From contig NC_084898.1 of assembly GCF_958979055.1 (NCBI RefSeq), forward strand, positions 1,250,001 through 1,314,000: a stretch of DNA of 64,000 bases, given 5' to 3'. Both the position numbers and the translations under genes were made by a program. The DNA comes from Alnus glutinosa. Lineage: Eukaryota > Streptophyta > Magnoliopsida > Fagales > Betulaceae. The notes beneath the pieces were generated by a model. It was not told where the DNA came from. It made no database searches and saw only the letters and a list, made by a program, of their open reading frames with translations. Positions 1 to 11,439 of this stretch are shown in pieces (within the stretch, counting starts at the first letter, position 1; the number at the start of each line of letters is the position of its first letter).

Positions 1-1396
1 GTTTCCATTTCTTTCACTTTATCGTTGTAGCTTCAATTCTACAACTTTTGTTTTTAATTTTGTTGATAAATTAAGTTAGATACGCTCTTTAGATATTCCA
101 TTACGCAAAACATCCAATAATCTCTGTGGTTCGATCACCCTTACTATAGTACAACCGATTCGTACTATTGCGAGTAGTAAACTTATAAATATTAAAATCC
201 ACGTGTAGCCGGTTGATCCCGAGCTATCATCAATATTCATGAAGCATTAGTGGTGTTTCTTGTAGTAGAGTTCAGCCGTGACTTGGGACTATAGGAGATT
301 ATACTTGGAGGCCAGAGATGTTGTGCAGATTGTGAATGTTGTGGTTGCAACAGATAGAAACTGGAGTAAATTTGATGGTATTATGGATGGGATCAGATAT
401 GAAGATGTGTCGAGTCTGCGGGTGGCATGTGCAATATTGACAAATTTATCGTGTTAAAAGGAAAGAAAATTATAGAAGCAGCAACCCATGTTATAAATCA
501 AGTGTACGTAGTAGAAATTTCGATTTCTATCTATGATAGATATTGTAATAATATGTTTCGTTAAAAAAAAAATTGGGGAAGAGAGAGGTGGAAACCTTTT
601 GACGCCGGACAAAATAGTGATTATTTTGTAGGCTATTCAATAGGCAGTTTGCAAGGAAAAAAAAACAAAGAAAATTTTCCCAAAAATGCAGAGATAATCT
701 CTGAACTTCAATAAAATTATCAATAATTAGTGATGCTGGAAAACGCCCACAAGCCGGGCTAATCTAACTAAAAATTCAACTTTTAGTAGGATTTTACCAA
801 AAATAGCAAAACCCTAATAAAATGAAATACAGAATAAAATAAGGAGGCTGCCAAAAATCTATCCCAAATCGGGCTCAGAATTACCACCTATCCCACGCTC
901 TTCCATGATATGGAGGAAATCAACTCCCTTTGAATTTTCTTCATTTTCTGGGACTGAAAATTCGTTGAACGCATGGGATACGGCGGTGTTACTAAAACCA
1001 GCTAAATTTATTCTGAGAAAAACATGGTTTTGCATAAAAAGAATTACAAAGTGTGATTACCTTATGAAACGTTGTAGCGGGTTTCAGAGTGCTTTGGTGT
1101 TTGAATGCACGCGGGAAGTGATAGAACAAGGAATATGGGAAGGACCCACGAAGAGAAAGTGGAGCGAGAAGCATTGGAGGAGGATTCTTGGAAGATAAAT
1201 AGTCAGCATCAAATCTCCAAAGACCAGCTTCTTATCAGCCATGATGAATTGAAAAGCCTTCTAAAGACAGTTCTTCCCACATTCATGGCCTCAGCCTCAG
1301 GACCACTGCAAAGACCTTTAAAGATTGTTCACACCTTTCTACCGAACAAACCAATTAAGCAAAGCAAATGCATGCAGTGATGTTTCAGACAAAGAA
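1..1396. other. AT-rich non-coding stretch
   Basis: No open frame here resembles a known family, and the short ORFs overlap one another in several frames. The composition is AT-rich with A-runs near 560 and 660. I see no clear repeat ends or RNA gene. The last few hundred bases lead into the acyltransferase relic and may be its decayed upstream flank, but nothing in them matches the N-terminal part of that family. Confidence 0.5.
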
Positions 1397-1900
1397 AAGA
1401 GGGAGAGTGTACGCATAAGGACCGACTCCAATGGCTACGTGTACATCACATGCAACGACGACAGAGCGGAGTTTATCCACGCCATTGCCACCAATTTGTT
1501 CATTCGCGACATTTCAAGCCCATCTTGACCGTCCAGGTCACAGAGCTCGCCTACGGCACTTCATTTTGGAACTTCTTCAACACCTTCGCCGAGAAGTCTC
1601 GCGGGGTGAAAAGCATCTCGAAGCAACTGAACTTTACCTGGAACTCTCGGTTGATTTCGCCGATGGTGCTGAAATTACCAAAGGGCGGTCCCAAGGTCTC
1701 CTTCTCCGTCAACGAGCCGTTGAGTGAAAGAATCTTTAGCTTCAGTGGAGAAGCGATTAAAAAGCTAAAAGCTAGGACGAACAAAAACAAAACCGTGGAA
1801 ATCTCATCATTTCAATCCCTATCCGCGCTTGTCTAGCGATCGGTGACACGCACGAGGAAATTGTCGTCTACCAAAATGACGATGTTTAGAGTGGCGATTT
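1397..1900 (+). pseudogene. BAHD (HXXXD-type) acyltransferase relic
   Basis: BAHD enzymes transfer acyl groups from acyl-CoA to alcohols or amines in plant secondary metabolism. Two frames together read like the middle of a BAHD protein. The first (about 1403-1526) has RTDSNGYVYITCND then EFIHA. The second (about 1519-1833) has LTVQVTELAYGTSFWNFFNT, then SFSGEAIKKLKARTN and SSFQSLSAL. Family members carry the catalytic HxxxD between TELxxG and DGTSFW; here that segment is deleted, so the join reads ELAYGTSFW. A frame change separates the two parts near 1520. The usual W after SAL is a TAG stop at 1834-1836, after which RSVTRTRKLSSTK is still recognisable up to about 1890. The DFGWG end is absent. 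This is a dead fragment. Family assignment rests on remembered motifs, not on a search. Confidence 0.8.
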
Positions 1901-3080
1901 TTGACCAGTGTTGGTATTTTCCAGCGAGTTTTCGATTGATGTTTATTTTTTCTAGTGACTTTCAACTAGCATTGGTATCTTTTGGCATGCTTCAGTCAAA
2001 TTCATTTTTTCCGGTGAGATTTTAGATGGTTTCGGCGTTTACCAGCGAGTTTTGGCCGGTTCTGGTTCTGTTCTTTTTCAGCGGCCGGTTCTGTTCTTTT
2101 TTAGCTAGTACATGTCGATTTTGGCCGGTTCAGAGTCTTCAGATGTATAATATTGAAACGATGCGTTTTTCAGATGGGCAATTTGGGAATGATTTATGCT
2201 TAAAAGGTCACGTGCAATGTATGTGACCAAATTTCCGTTTAAATTGACGGGTAAGTGGATAGAAGGAAAATTTTGCCACACGTTGGCAAGTTCGGGAGGG
2301 TCATCTAACAATTTTGGTACATTGGGGGGTACATCGCCAGACCGTGGATAAAACAGGGGGGCAAAGTGTCTTTTTCCCATATATATATATATATCTAAAA
2401 TTAGGTTTTTTTAAAGGGAAAATAGCGGATTGTGAGCTTGAAACGAGGCGCACCGAGCGTAGGTGGGCGGCCACGACGTGAGCGCCAAAGAGAGCTTTCT
2501 GAATTAGGGTCATAAGCGCGAATCACACACTCGTAGCCAAAGTTATGGCTAAAATACTGTCGCGCACTCAAAAATTGACCCAATTAGGCCATATCACGAT
2601 TTCTTGTCAATCTTGCGCTGATCTGCCCGCTCCAAGTAATTCAGCGCCATCAATGTGCAATCTGACAGCTCAACATCATTTGACTCGGATCTCCCTGCAT
2701 CACCTTTTCCTTTTCTTTTTTTTTCTTTTTTTTCTTTTTTTTTCCTGTTTTATTCCCGAAGGGGTTCGCCGTTTCGGCCTTTCCTTGCTGGATATGTACC
2801 CCATTATGTTTTTAATAGAACTAATTAATTACATAAAGTAATGTAAATGATATTATACTAAGTGTATTAGTTTAATTAATTTAATTAAGCTGGAGGTATA
2901 TGTACTCATCAACACGTAATTTATTTTAGTCATGCACAGAAAGCAACATTAGAGGAATAATGCTAAAGTTAAATGTGTTCTAAAGCAGGCATATCCTGGA
3001 TTAGTAATAACTATCAACATAGGAAACTACTCTCGATCTCATGGTCACGCACTATAATGCCAATATAAATCTATATGCCC
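1901..3080. other. Non-coding, short local repeats
   Basis: No gene is recognised. Between about 1918 and 2135 a G/T-rich phrase built on 'ccagcgagtttt' and 'ggccggttctg' recurs several times in imperfect form. A pyrimidine tract lies at 2700-2745. From about 2800 the DNA becomes strongly AT-rich. Confidence 0.45.
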
Positions 3081-4686
3081 ATTATATACCCTTATCCAAA
3101 GCCTACACCCCAATTAAGTGTAAACATACATGCTTGTGGGGGCTATAATTGACATTACAAGCTTCCAATTAATTTTGGTATCTCCAAGCGTTGAAAGTTG
3201 ATTGTTTGAGGAAAAGAAAATGGGCTGATTGGAAACATATATAGCTACGTACGTTGAGGAAAAATCTATGTCGGGAAGCATATATAATAGCTACAACCTA
3301 CGGTGCATTTATAGGAGATTGAAACTCAGAATCCTTCTTAAAATACTTGAATTGATATCAAAGCTAAGGACAAAGCCATCAAATTGGAAGAAAAGAAGAA
3401 TCATTCCATTTGACAACCATGATATGACGTTCCGAGTGTTATTTCTTTTTCTCATTCCTTATTTAGTGGAGCACTTATTCACTAATAATTTAGTTAACCA
3501 TACCTTAATTTATAAGTGTCTTTGTGCCAAATAATAAGAATATGATCCTCTTCATTTCAAGTTAAAATGGTAATTTTTTTTTTTTTTTGTCAAGTTTGAA
3601 TTGTATTGAGATATAGTATAATTTATATATAAACTATATAGATCAACTTTAATACGACTCATTTAATTAAATGGGTAAGATTTTTAAACTCTAAACCGCT
3701 AATTTCTCATTGAATTCGTGTCAGATTTGCTGGTCATGTCAACAATTTCTAGCTCTTATATTGTGTGTCGGATTCGGGTCATGTCGAAGTATGAGTATAA
3801 GATTATATAGGTCTACCATAAATTAAACAGGTCAAATCCCTTGTTCTAATCTGCTAATTTTCTGTTAGGTTCAGGTTGGGTTCACAAGTTTTGTAAAAAA
3901 AAAATCAGCCCTATTTCAATTTAATAGAGATGAACAATTTTTTGGTCAAAAAATAATATATATATATATATATTGTCATATCATTTAAAATTTGAAATAT
4001 ACGTCATAATATCATGGAACAAAACAAAATTTTGTTCGTAAAATAGTTACAAACTGAGATAACTATGAAACGCTTTAATTAAAGGTGTTGAAATAATTTT
4101 CATAGAACATAATGCATGAATTTAGGGATATAAAATTAAGTTACAGTTGTAGCTCCCTCATCTTAATCACTTTTTCATGCAACCATATTTTACAAAGGTG
4201 CTCTAATCTTCTCCACTCAATAAGATTCTGATACTCTTAATGATTATTTAAGAAAGCACTAGAAAACACTAATCACATATTTGCTAGATATAACCTTAAA
4301 AGTATTAGTTATTATTAGACTTTTTAAAATCACTTATATAACCTAATTCCACCAATTAAACATACCCAATATGGAACTCAACACGTATTCATGTCGGAAC
4401 TTAATTAACAAGATCCCTGCAATGCCTTTATAACTCCTAATTAATTATAATATATATAAGATGGTAAGACCCGTGGATAATTAGTCTCTTAATATTGGGC
4501 AAATCATATAATTATTAGATAAACCATGAAACAATATTTTTATGTATAAATTTGTGATTATTAAATTCATCTTGATATTAATTGATAATATTTATTTTAA
4601 TAATGCTAAAAATTACATTTTTATCCTACAATTATCCCATAATTTTGATATGACAATCACATGTTGATGTAGTAATGCTAGAAAAT
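3081..4686 (+). repeat. 1.6-kb direct duplication, copy A (uninterrupted)
   Basis: This segment recurs in the same orientation at 14758-16038 plus 19631-19888. Both begin near 'tatacccttatccaaagcc', share long nearly identical stretches such as 'cttatattg' context and 'atgtcggaacttaatt', and end at 'gtagtaatgctagaaa'. Copy A keeps about 60 bases, including a (TA)n run around 3957-3972, that copy B lacks. It is also uninterrupted at 4421-4434, where copy B carries a LINE. No coding gene is visible inside. Whether this is a segmental duplication or two copies of an unnamed dispersed repeat cannot be decided from one window. Confidence 0.9.
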
Positions 4687-6225
4687 GGTTGAAGATACCT
4701 GAAAATTTCTTTAAAGGAGAGAGTTTAGGTAATCGTAATTCTGATAGTGTTAATTATTTGAAGATATCTGATAGTGTCAAGGCTTGGCCTACTAATAGGG
4801 TACGGTGTAGGCCAAGCCTTGACAACTAAACATGAGACTCAAGCGAAAGATATCAAACAAGCAACTATTGATTGGCAATTTGGCATTGTAATGTTACATC
4901 CAAATAATAGAGGGTGGAAGCGTAAATATAGGCTTTAGGATCGATCTAATTAAGATTAAAGAATTAAAGTCCATTTGATAAAATTGATAACCCAATTAAG
5001 GTGCCAATTAAATTGATAGCAATCCAAACCACAGGCCAGGGGCTAACTTGATATTTTACTTCAAATATTAATTATTAGTTGCAACATTATACATTATTTG
5101 TATCAAAATTTTGATATTTAATACCACCTCATAATGTATAAATTAAGGTATTTCTTTAAATATCATGGTAGTCTTGACAATTTACGACAATTCTTCCTAT
5201 CAAAACTTATTCCAAGGCGTTAATGTCCACGACCAATAAAACAATACTCTTTAATTTATGATTAATTAATTCCATAACAATAATTTTCTCTGAAAAAATT
5301 AATGGAAAAATGAGAAGCTTCTAATAAAAAATCAAAATAAGAGGAAAAAAAATATCCTGCATGCATGTCACATGCATGATAGGGTGAGGCATCATACGTA
5401 CACAGATCGAGTATTAATCTATTAAATATAGTGAAAACTTTTAAGTATAACAAAAGTCATTTTAAAAGTTCATGGTGTAAAAAACTAATTCATCTTAAAT
5501 TTAGATGCCACAAGGCTGAGTAAAAAATTCAATAATAAATATTATATAATACTCAAAACTCTTATTGAGTTTGGCTTGCTTCCTATGAAAAAAATTATTG
5601 GAGATCCTCACGAGCAAAAATAAACCTGAGAGATTGTTTCTAGCTAGTGAAAAAATAATTGTACTCCCACAATCTTAAAATTAATCTCCACCATTTATTT
5701 TTGCACAATCTCCGATAATTTTTTTCATTAGAAGTAAGCCGTTTCTCTTACCTTAAAAAATAGTACTATGGGATTTTACAAGCGGATAATTAAAATGAAG
5801 AAAAAAGTTCATATACCCCAATGCCAGCAAAAAGATAGAAATAACATAAGAATTTTTTTTTTAATAAAATTAACAAAAATACCCCTATAAATTCGAAAAA
5901 AAAAATAATTTTTATTTAAAAAAAACGAAATTATTTTATTTAAAACTCAAATCAATAGTACAATAGTGTAATTATTAATTTTACTATGGGATTTAAAATT
6001 TTACACATTCCAAGTACGTACGAATGTTAAAAGGCAGCCCGGCCCGTTTGGGCTTAACCCTTGTACGGGGGTTTCCACATGTCAAATTGGCCGGAGACAT
6101 GAGTCCAATTGGATGCCGACAATCAACTTCCTTGTGCGGTGCAGGTTTACTCTTGCGCAAAATTTCAATGAAGAATTCCAGCAATATTTTGTTCAAATTA
6201 TTTGGCACCCGATAGACCTAAGATT
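4687..6225. other. AT-rich intergenic DNA
   Basis: No gene is recognised. It contains the 4776-4823 perfect hairpin listed separately. A less AT-rich patch at about 6030-6215 gives short ORFs on both strands that match nothing I know. Poly-A/T and AAT-rich tracts dominate the rest. Confidence 0.45.
4776..4823. repeat. Perfect 16-bp inverted repeat (hairpin)
   Basis: The arm gtcaaggcttggccta (4776-4791) is followed after a 16-base loop by its exact reverse complement (4808-4823). The arms are GC-rich in otherwise AT-rich DNA. The stem is too short for a typical plant pre-miRNA. A fold-back remnant or a protein-binding palindrome is possible, and function is unknown. Confidence 0.85.
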
Positions 6226-7308
6226 GTTCTGATAGCAACAGAAATTAAGATTTAAAAATTAAAAAATAAATTCAAGAAGAAAGAAAATAACAAATAAAAA
6301 AAAGAAAAATTATAGTTGCCCCAAATAAGCATACAAATTAATAGAAAAATAACTGTGAAAGATTTTGAATTTTAATTGATACTTTATAATTGAATTGTTT
6401 CATTGAGTGTATCCCATGTATATGTTGTAATATGTGTGTTACAAACATTATTTCATTTTTAGCCATCTTTAAATGTTTTACCATTTGGTATTAAAATATA
6501 TTCATGAGTTTTTATGGCAAAGAAAAAAATTGATTTATTAAAATATATATTTATGAGTTTTTATTTTGTAACCGTTGGTTATTAAAAAAATTGTTTTTAT
6601 GGATTTTTAATCTTCAAACATTTTGTCATTATTAAAGTTTATTACTTTTGATTTGTAACGGTTAATAGTTATGAGTCTTATGACCGTTTGTCATTCATGA
6701 GCCTTAAAATAAAATCTATAGTGCTAACATCTTTTGACCGTTTATATAAATTGAGTTCCCAATGCATTTGAGAACTATCTTCTTCCTTTGGCTAAAACCT
6801 CTAACATATTTTTCTAGCGTGCATTCATATATTTCAACGTGAATTTGGTTTTAAGCCATAAAGCTATTGTTATATTATTAGCTTTTCTACAAGAAAAATA
6901 TTCTAAAGTGCCCCATCCACTTTGATCAAAGGGTTGTTCTATTTGATCTTTGTTATTGGAAGTGTATCCTTAACGAAGATAGATGCTATAGTCTAATCCT
7001 GGGAGGTTGCGTATCAAGAGATCCGATCACACCGAGTTATACACTCCGGGAGGCACGAATCAACCTTTAAGGACAACGCTCTTGCGTGATTCTATAGCAT
7101 TGTGAGATCTTTCCTTAATTTAATTTTAATCTCTTGTACAGTATTTATTTTATTATTATTATTATTTCGGATCAATTTAGTCTAGTATCAACAATAATTT
7201 TTCAATCAATTATTTGTTTAACAATTATTTATTTAATTGTTAATTTTCATATTGATATTACTTTATTTCAATAAGAACTTTGTGCACCATCCAAAATTAT
7301 TTCCAACA
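6226..7308 (-). mobile_element. Possible solo LTR of a retrotransposon
   Basis: Read on the minus strand, the interval starts tgttggaaataatttt and ends at gctatcagaaca, giving the TG...CA ends of an LTR with a start typical of plant LTRs. No coding remains are seen and no 5-bp target duplication is evident. The flanks instead share an imperfect 'agacc(t)aagat' on both sides. A decayed solo LTR is the best guess; another kind of repeat is possible. Confidence 0.35.
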
Positions 7309-8199
7309 GTATAGACCAAGATCTCCTTCTAATTTAACAAGGAAAATGAAAAAAATAAAAATAAAATCCTAATTGAGAAAAGAAAACTAAAAATAAACAA
7401 ACATTAACATTTGTCTTCTCCTGCATTATTATTTGGACATGACCTATCGGTCCGAATAAATAGTCAAACAGTTCAAACTTTATTTAGTCCAATGGCTCTA
7501 TATGAACTCGATCTCTTACAAATTGCTGGATAGGACTACTACATGTGATTCTGCAGCCAGCTACCAAAGCTTTGAGAGCCTTTGTTAATGCAGACAAAGA
7601 AGCATGGCAATGCCATATCTAGCTTTTCAAGGTTTCATGTGCAGCCAGGCTTTTCACGGTATCTCCAACAAAGCAATGTGGTCACACATACACACGTTCA
7701 CGTACGTAGGTGAAGCTTTAGGTCAATTTATATAAATAAATTTTGCCTTCATGTAGAGAATTAAAGGATGTGTGCCACGTGCATGGCCACTGCACACTAG
7801 AGAAAGTGGGTCAATTCATCACACATCACCATTTGGAAAAGTGTCAATCGATCTGAGCTTGGGTCATTTGTGATATATAAACTGTCACCATCTGCTTCAC
7901 GTGAACCCCCCATCCTCTCTCCCTCTTTCTGTATACATGGGTCCCTCTAAATTACGACGCCGGCCTGTCTTACAATTACTACTCCACTCATTATATATGA
8001 TTGTATTAAGTCATTCTAATGGATCTATATCATATCTATCTATGATCTATCATCCTCTCTCTCGATCTCTCTCTCCTAACAAGAGGATATATGATAGAAT
8101 GCTAGCTTTAAGTGATCAAAAGAGAGTGAACCCCAAAAAAAAAGTCTCTCCAATATTAAAGCTCATCCTCATAGATGGATCAAAATTAAATTATTGATT
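7309..8199. other. Intergenic DNA with promoter-like signals
   Basis: A G-box-like ccacgtgc lies near 7777, and a TATA-like 'gatatataaac' near 7871-7881 is followed by CT-rich DNA. This resembles a plant promoter and leader on the plus strand. The downstream frame (about 7938-8193) is short, has simple CT-rich content and matches no family I recognise. An unannotated non-coding transcript is possible but unproven. Confidence 0.3.
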
Positions 8200-8700
8200 T
8201 TAGATGAGTGGGGATCTCATGGGCTTTACAAGAGATTAAGGATCTTGTGGGTCTATATGTAAGATATTATCTCCATATATGGCCTATATGCCACATAAAG
8301 AAGTATTTATAAATATTTAATAAATAAATAGTATATACGGTATTACGGTTAGGTAATTTAATTAATTAAATTACCGTAATGGAATCGTTTTAATTGATTT
8401 AAAATCAATTAATAATATTGTTTCCTTGATGGGAGGAACAATACGGTATTTACCATATTTGAGGGTCCCTGACCTAGCTTATAAATTAATAGCCTGTGTA
8501 CACCATCAGTACGGCAATTCGGTCATAGACATAGGTTAGAAGATCCCTCAGATAACTTTTTCTTGTTCTTTAGATAGATCGTGGAAGCGCTTAAGCAAAG
8601 ATGGCTAGAGGTAAGCCTAGATCCCTGTCTTATTTGTTTTCCGCTGCGCAAGTTAGTTTAAGCAATATGTTGAAGATTTCTAACACTATATTCAATTGTT
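8200..8700 (+). mobile_element. LTR-like retrotransposon remnant
   Basis: The stretch has a TATA-like 'agcttataaattaatag' near 8476. Further on it has a 'tttccgctgcgc' phrase near 8639, a pattern I associate with the 3' part of plant copia-type LTRs, and an end near 'tttctaaca'. It also holds short AT palindromes, for example at 8352-8375. No paired LTR, primer-binding site or coding region is present, so the call is weak. Confidence 0.35.
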
Positions 8701-8881
8701 GCTCCTAAAATTAATATGGCTTGGTTTTTGTTTCATTGTTTCCTTATTCTTTTATCATAACGCTATATAAAGGGAGAGAGCATATTCCACTACACTGATA
8801 TGGCACTGTCAATCTATCTTTAAATTAATTTTTATTAAAAGGAAATAGTAGTGCATGTGTATAAAGCATTATTCATTCTTT

Positions 8882-8915
<34 letters not shown>

Positions 8916-9686
8916 ATTTACTCTTTTGAATGTTGTACGTCCGGGTATTTTCAACCAATTTCTACATACTTAATTAGGCAGATAGGCGTCCCTTTGTGAT
9001 CAGATGGGCTGCTGTGCAATTTTACAGGCTAGCGTGACGAATGCCTCTCAAAACAATGCTTTTAACCACTCTCACATCATCACTTCCTTTCGTTATAATT
9101 ATTATCATTAACCTCTAGATCATTGTTGCTAAAGCGCCGACTGTCACTTCATTAGAAACACACACCAAACTGATCAGTTTGCTGATATGGCACAAGCATA
9201 ATGCTTTCCTTTTGTAAAACCTTTTAGTGGGTGATTTTTGCTTTCGATTGTGACGGGACTGGAAGATAAAAGTAATTTTTTTTTAGTATTTCGTGTGTTT
9301 TGGGTTAATGGTTAATACTTTCAAAAAAAAAAAAAAAGTAAAAAAGCTGTCCTTTTGGAGGCCAAATATGGAAGTAAGTGAAGGGAAGGAAGATAAATAA
9401 CAAGTCTGTCAAGCTGACGTGAAATCCCCATGACATGCATTTTGCATTAATATTACAACATATTACAAAGCCACACTCATATTAACGAACTTGCAAAAGC
9501 ATTAATTACAAAATTAGTTACGTACCACGCACAGACAAGACACCAACTTTCTACTAAATTTATTAAAATACTAAACAAGAACACAGGAGCCAGAAACCAC
9601 AAACAACAACCGACAACAACTCACGTACACGAGAGAAACACATGCATGATATGTTGAGAGACAGACAGACAAACAGACGTACGGAC
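8701..9686. other. 3' flank of the FPF1-like gene, non-coding
   Basis: No gene is recognised. Poly-T (about 8887-8910) and poly-A (about 9323-9337) tracts occur. The last 150-200 bases before 9687 should contain the 3' UTR of the minus-strand FPF1-like gene. Confidence 0.45.
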
Positions 9687-10013
9687 TCACATGTCTCGGA
9701 CACGGAAGGTATCGGAGTTTTTAAGAACAATATCGAACATTTGAATGGAGCCGAACTTGGAGAATTCTCTAGGGAGAGAGATTAGGTCGATGGAAGAATG
9801 CTTGTGGAATTGAAAGAAGTTAGGGTCGCCTCTGTAGTATCTCTCCCAACCTAACCCCGTCAGCATTTGCTCAAGCGAGGAGTACGATGAGACCACCTGG
9901 CCGGTCGGCAAGTACACCAAAACTTGCCTTTTCCTCGAACTACTACCACCATGGGAAGAGCCCTCCGCTAGGTGAAAAACGCCATCTGGGTCGAAACGCA
10001 AAACACCTGACAT
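9687..10013 (-). CDS. FPF1: Flowering-promoting factor 1 (FPF1)-like protein
   Basis: FPF1-family proteins are small plant-specific proteins linked to the floral transition, gibberellin response and root or stem growth; their biochemical activity is not known. The single exon encodes 108 residues, close to the family's usual 105-115. It opens MSGV and carries the family hallmarks KRQVLVYLPTGQVVSSY, LGWERYY, FFQFHK, ISLPREF, FDIV and the C-terminal FRVRDM. The frame stays open upstream to 10202, but the MSGV start at 10013 is the family start and lies about 95 bp downstream of a TATA box. The middle (SSHGGSSSRKR) is a low-complexity linker, as in relatives. There is no intron, which is normal here. 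No nearby gene shares its function. Confidence 0.93.
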   Translation of the reverse strand: MSGVLRFDPDGVFHLAEGSSHGGSSSRKRQVLVYLPTGQVVSSYSSLEQMLTGLGWERYYRGDPNFFQFHKHSSIDLISLPREFSKFGSIQMFDIVLKNSDTFRVRDM

Positions 10014-10104
10014 TTTTTTTTTCCTTTTTTCTGGGTGTTTAATTCTGTTGGGAGAAGAAAGGTAGTGGTTTAATTGGTGAGGAAGATGGAAAGGGAGGGA
10101 GGGG

Positions 10105-10112
10105 TATATATA
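10105..10112 (-). promoter_or_regulatory. TATA box of the FPF1-like gene
   Basis: The minus strand reads TATATATA about 92-99 bases upstream of the FPF1-like ATG (10013). This is a normal distance allowing for a 60-70 base leader. It is the only strong TATA motif in the first 150 bases upstream. Confidence 0.55.
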
Positions 10113-11311
10113 TGGGTGATGGGACTGATAAAACAAGAGTAAAATACTCTTGGGAGTGGGAATGTTTGGCTTTGGTAGAGAATCTAGATACAGTGGGTCC
10201 AAAATGTTTTTAAATAGGAGGGTACAGGGATGCTGATAGGGTGTAATTTAGGGCACAGGGGTACCATCCTTTGGAAGAATATTTTGTGTTTCTGCAACCT
10301 TTTCCAATGGGGAATCTTGTATTGGGACCCTGGTTTTATAGTAAGGGGGAAAGAAAAAAATATTGAACAAGTCAAATAATAAAAAGAAGTTACACCTACT
10401 TACATCACGAGCTGTCCACGTGAAGGGAGTGGCATGCATGGGGAGATACTTGTAGCCAATTGGTTCTTGTTCTTGAGAGATGTTGGTGGGTTTGGTGGCT
10501 GAAAGGGTTTTCTTTTTGTGGGGTACTCCCACATCGGTGGGATATGACATTGATAAACCCTAGGCTAGCTAAAAACCTTAAAGGCATTTTTAGTCACTTG
10601 CTGTTGCATGTACTGAGATCAATTTCAGAATGTTCCAGTTTGTGGTTCTGAGAATGAGGCCCCAGACCAGGAAAAAAGAAAAAAAAAAAAGGTTATTTAA
10701 TTTATGCCCTGTCATGTCTACTTAGGAATGGTACTGAAGTGACCCAAATTTTCGATTAATATATTCATTCATGGATCCATTTAAAGATTACTTCGCCATG
10801 AAGCTAGCGAGGCGGCCGCCCTTAACAATTAATCTATCATTTTGTGAGGTGCTGGATATATATATATACACAAACACCAACGCACGTTGGGAATGTATTA
10901 CGCAATATTTCTGTTATATAAGATAACAAAAAACACAAGAACAAATGTAAAAGATAAAGGTATAATCACATCACATCGATCTTAAGATAAAATACCCATA
11001 AGCAGAATATTAATATATATTTTAGGCGTATTAAAATATAAATTAAATAATTAAATTTATCTATTTTTATTAGCTAGCATAAACTTTTAAAATTAGCAAT
11101 AATTAATTTAATAATAAAATAAAGATCTTAAAATTTGAATCTTGTTGTCGCCGTTCACATAGTATTCAACTTATCAAGCCAAATTCAAAACTTAAAAAAG
11201 ATATATGACCTCATTTGAAAAAGTTAATTTTCTTAAAAATATTTTTTTTGTCACATCAAAATTCTGTCTTCTAAAATAGGTAGAACTAAAAAAATGTTAG
11301 AACAACTTACA

Positions 11312-11439
11312 GTGTTCTCCTGATACTCTCTTAGAATGGTATAGATGTAATTAAAAAATTACATCTATGTCCTTTTGGATGGCACTTATGTAATTTTTTA
11401 ATCAAAAAAATTACATTTATATCATTCTAAGAGAACACC
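11312..11439. repeat. Small inverted-repeat (MITE-like) element
   Basis: The left side 'gtgttctc...ttagaatggtata' (11312-11343) is mirrored by 'atatcattctaagagaacac' (11420-11439), and a shorter inner palindrome 'gatgtaattaaaaaattacatc' follows the left arm. No autonomous partner or clean target duplication was identified. Confidence 0.5.

Noticed and set aside
3229..3534. 101-residue frame in duplication copy A
   Set aside because: The related copy B has frame-breaking indels in the same stretch, the composition is that of surrounding AT-rich DNA, and no family is recognised.
4776..4823. MicroRNA precursor
   Set aside because: The 16-bp stem is shorter than the roughly 21-bp duplex needed, and no known mature miRNA sequence is recognised.
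7901..8197. Possible small gene behind a TATA-like motif
   Set aside because: The protein is short and biased by CT-rich DNA and has no known relatives. Kept only as promoter-like signals in an intergenic note.
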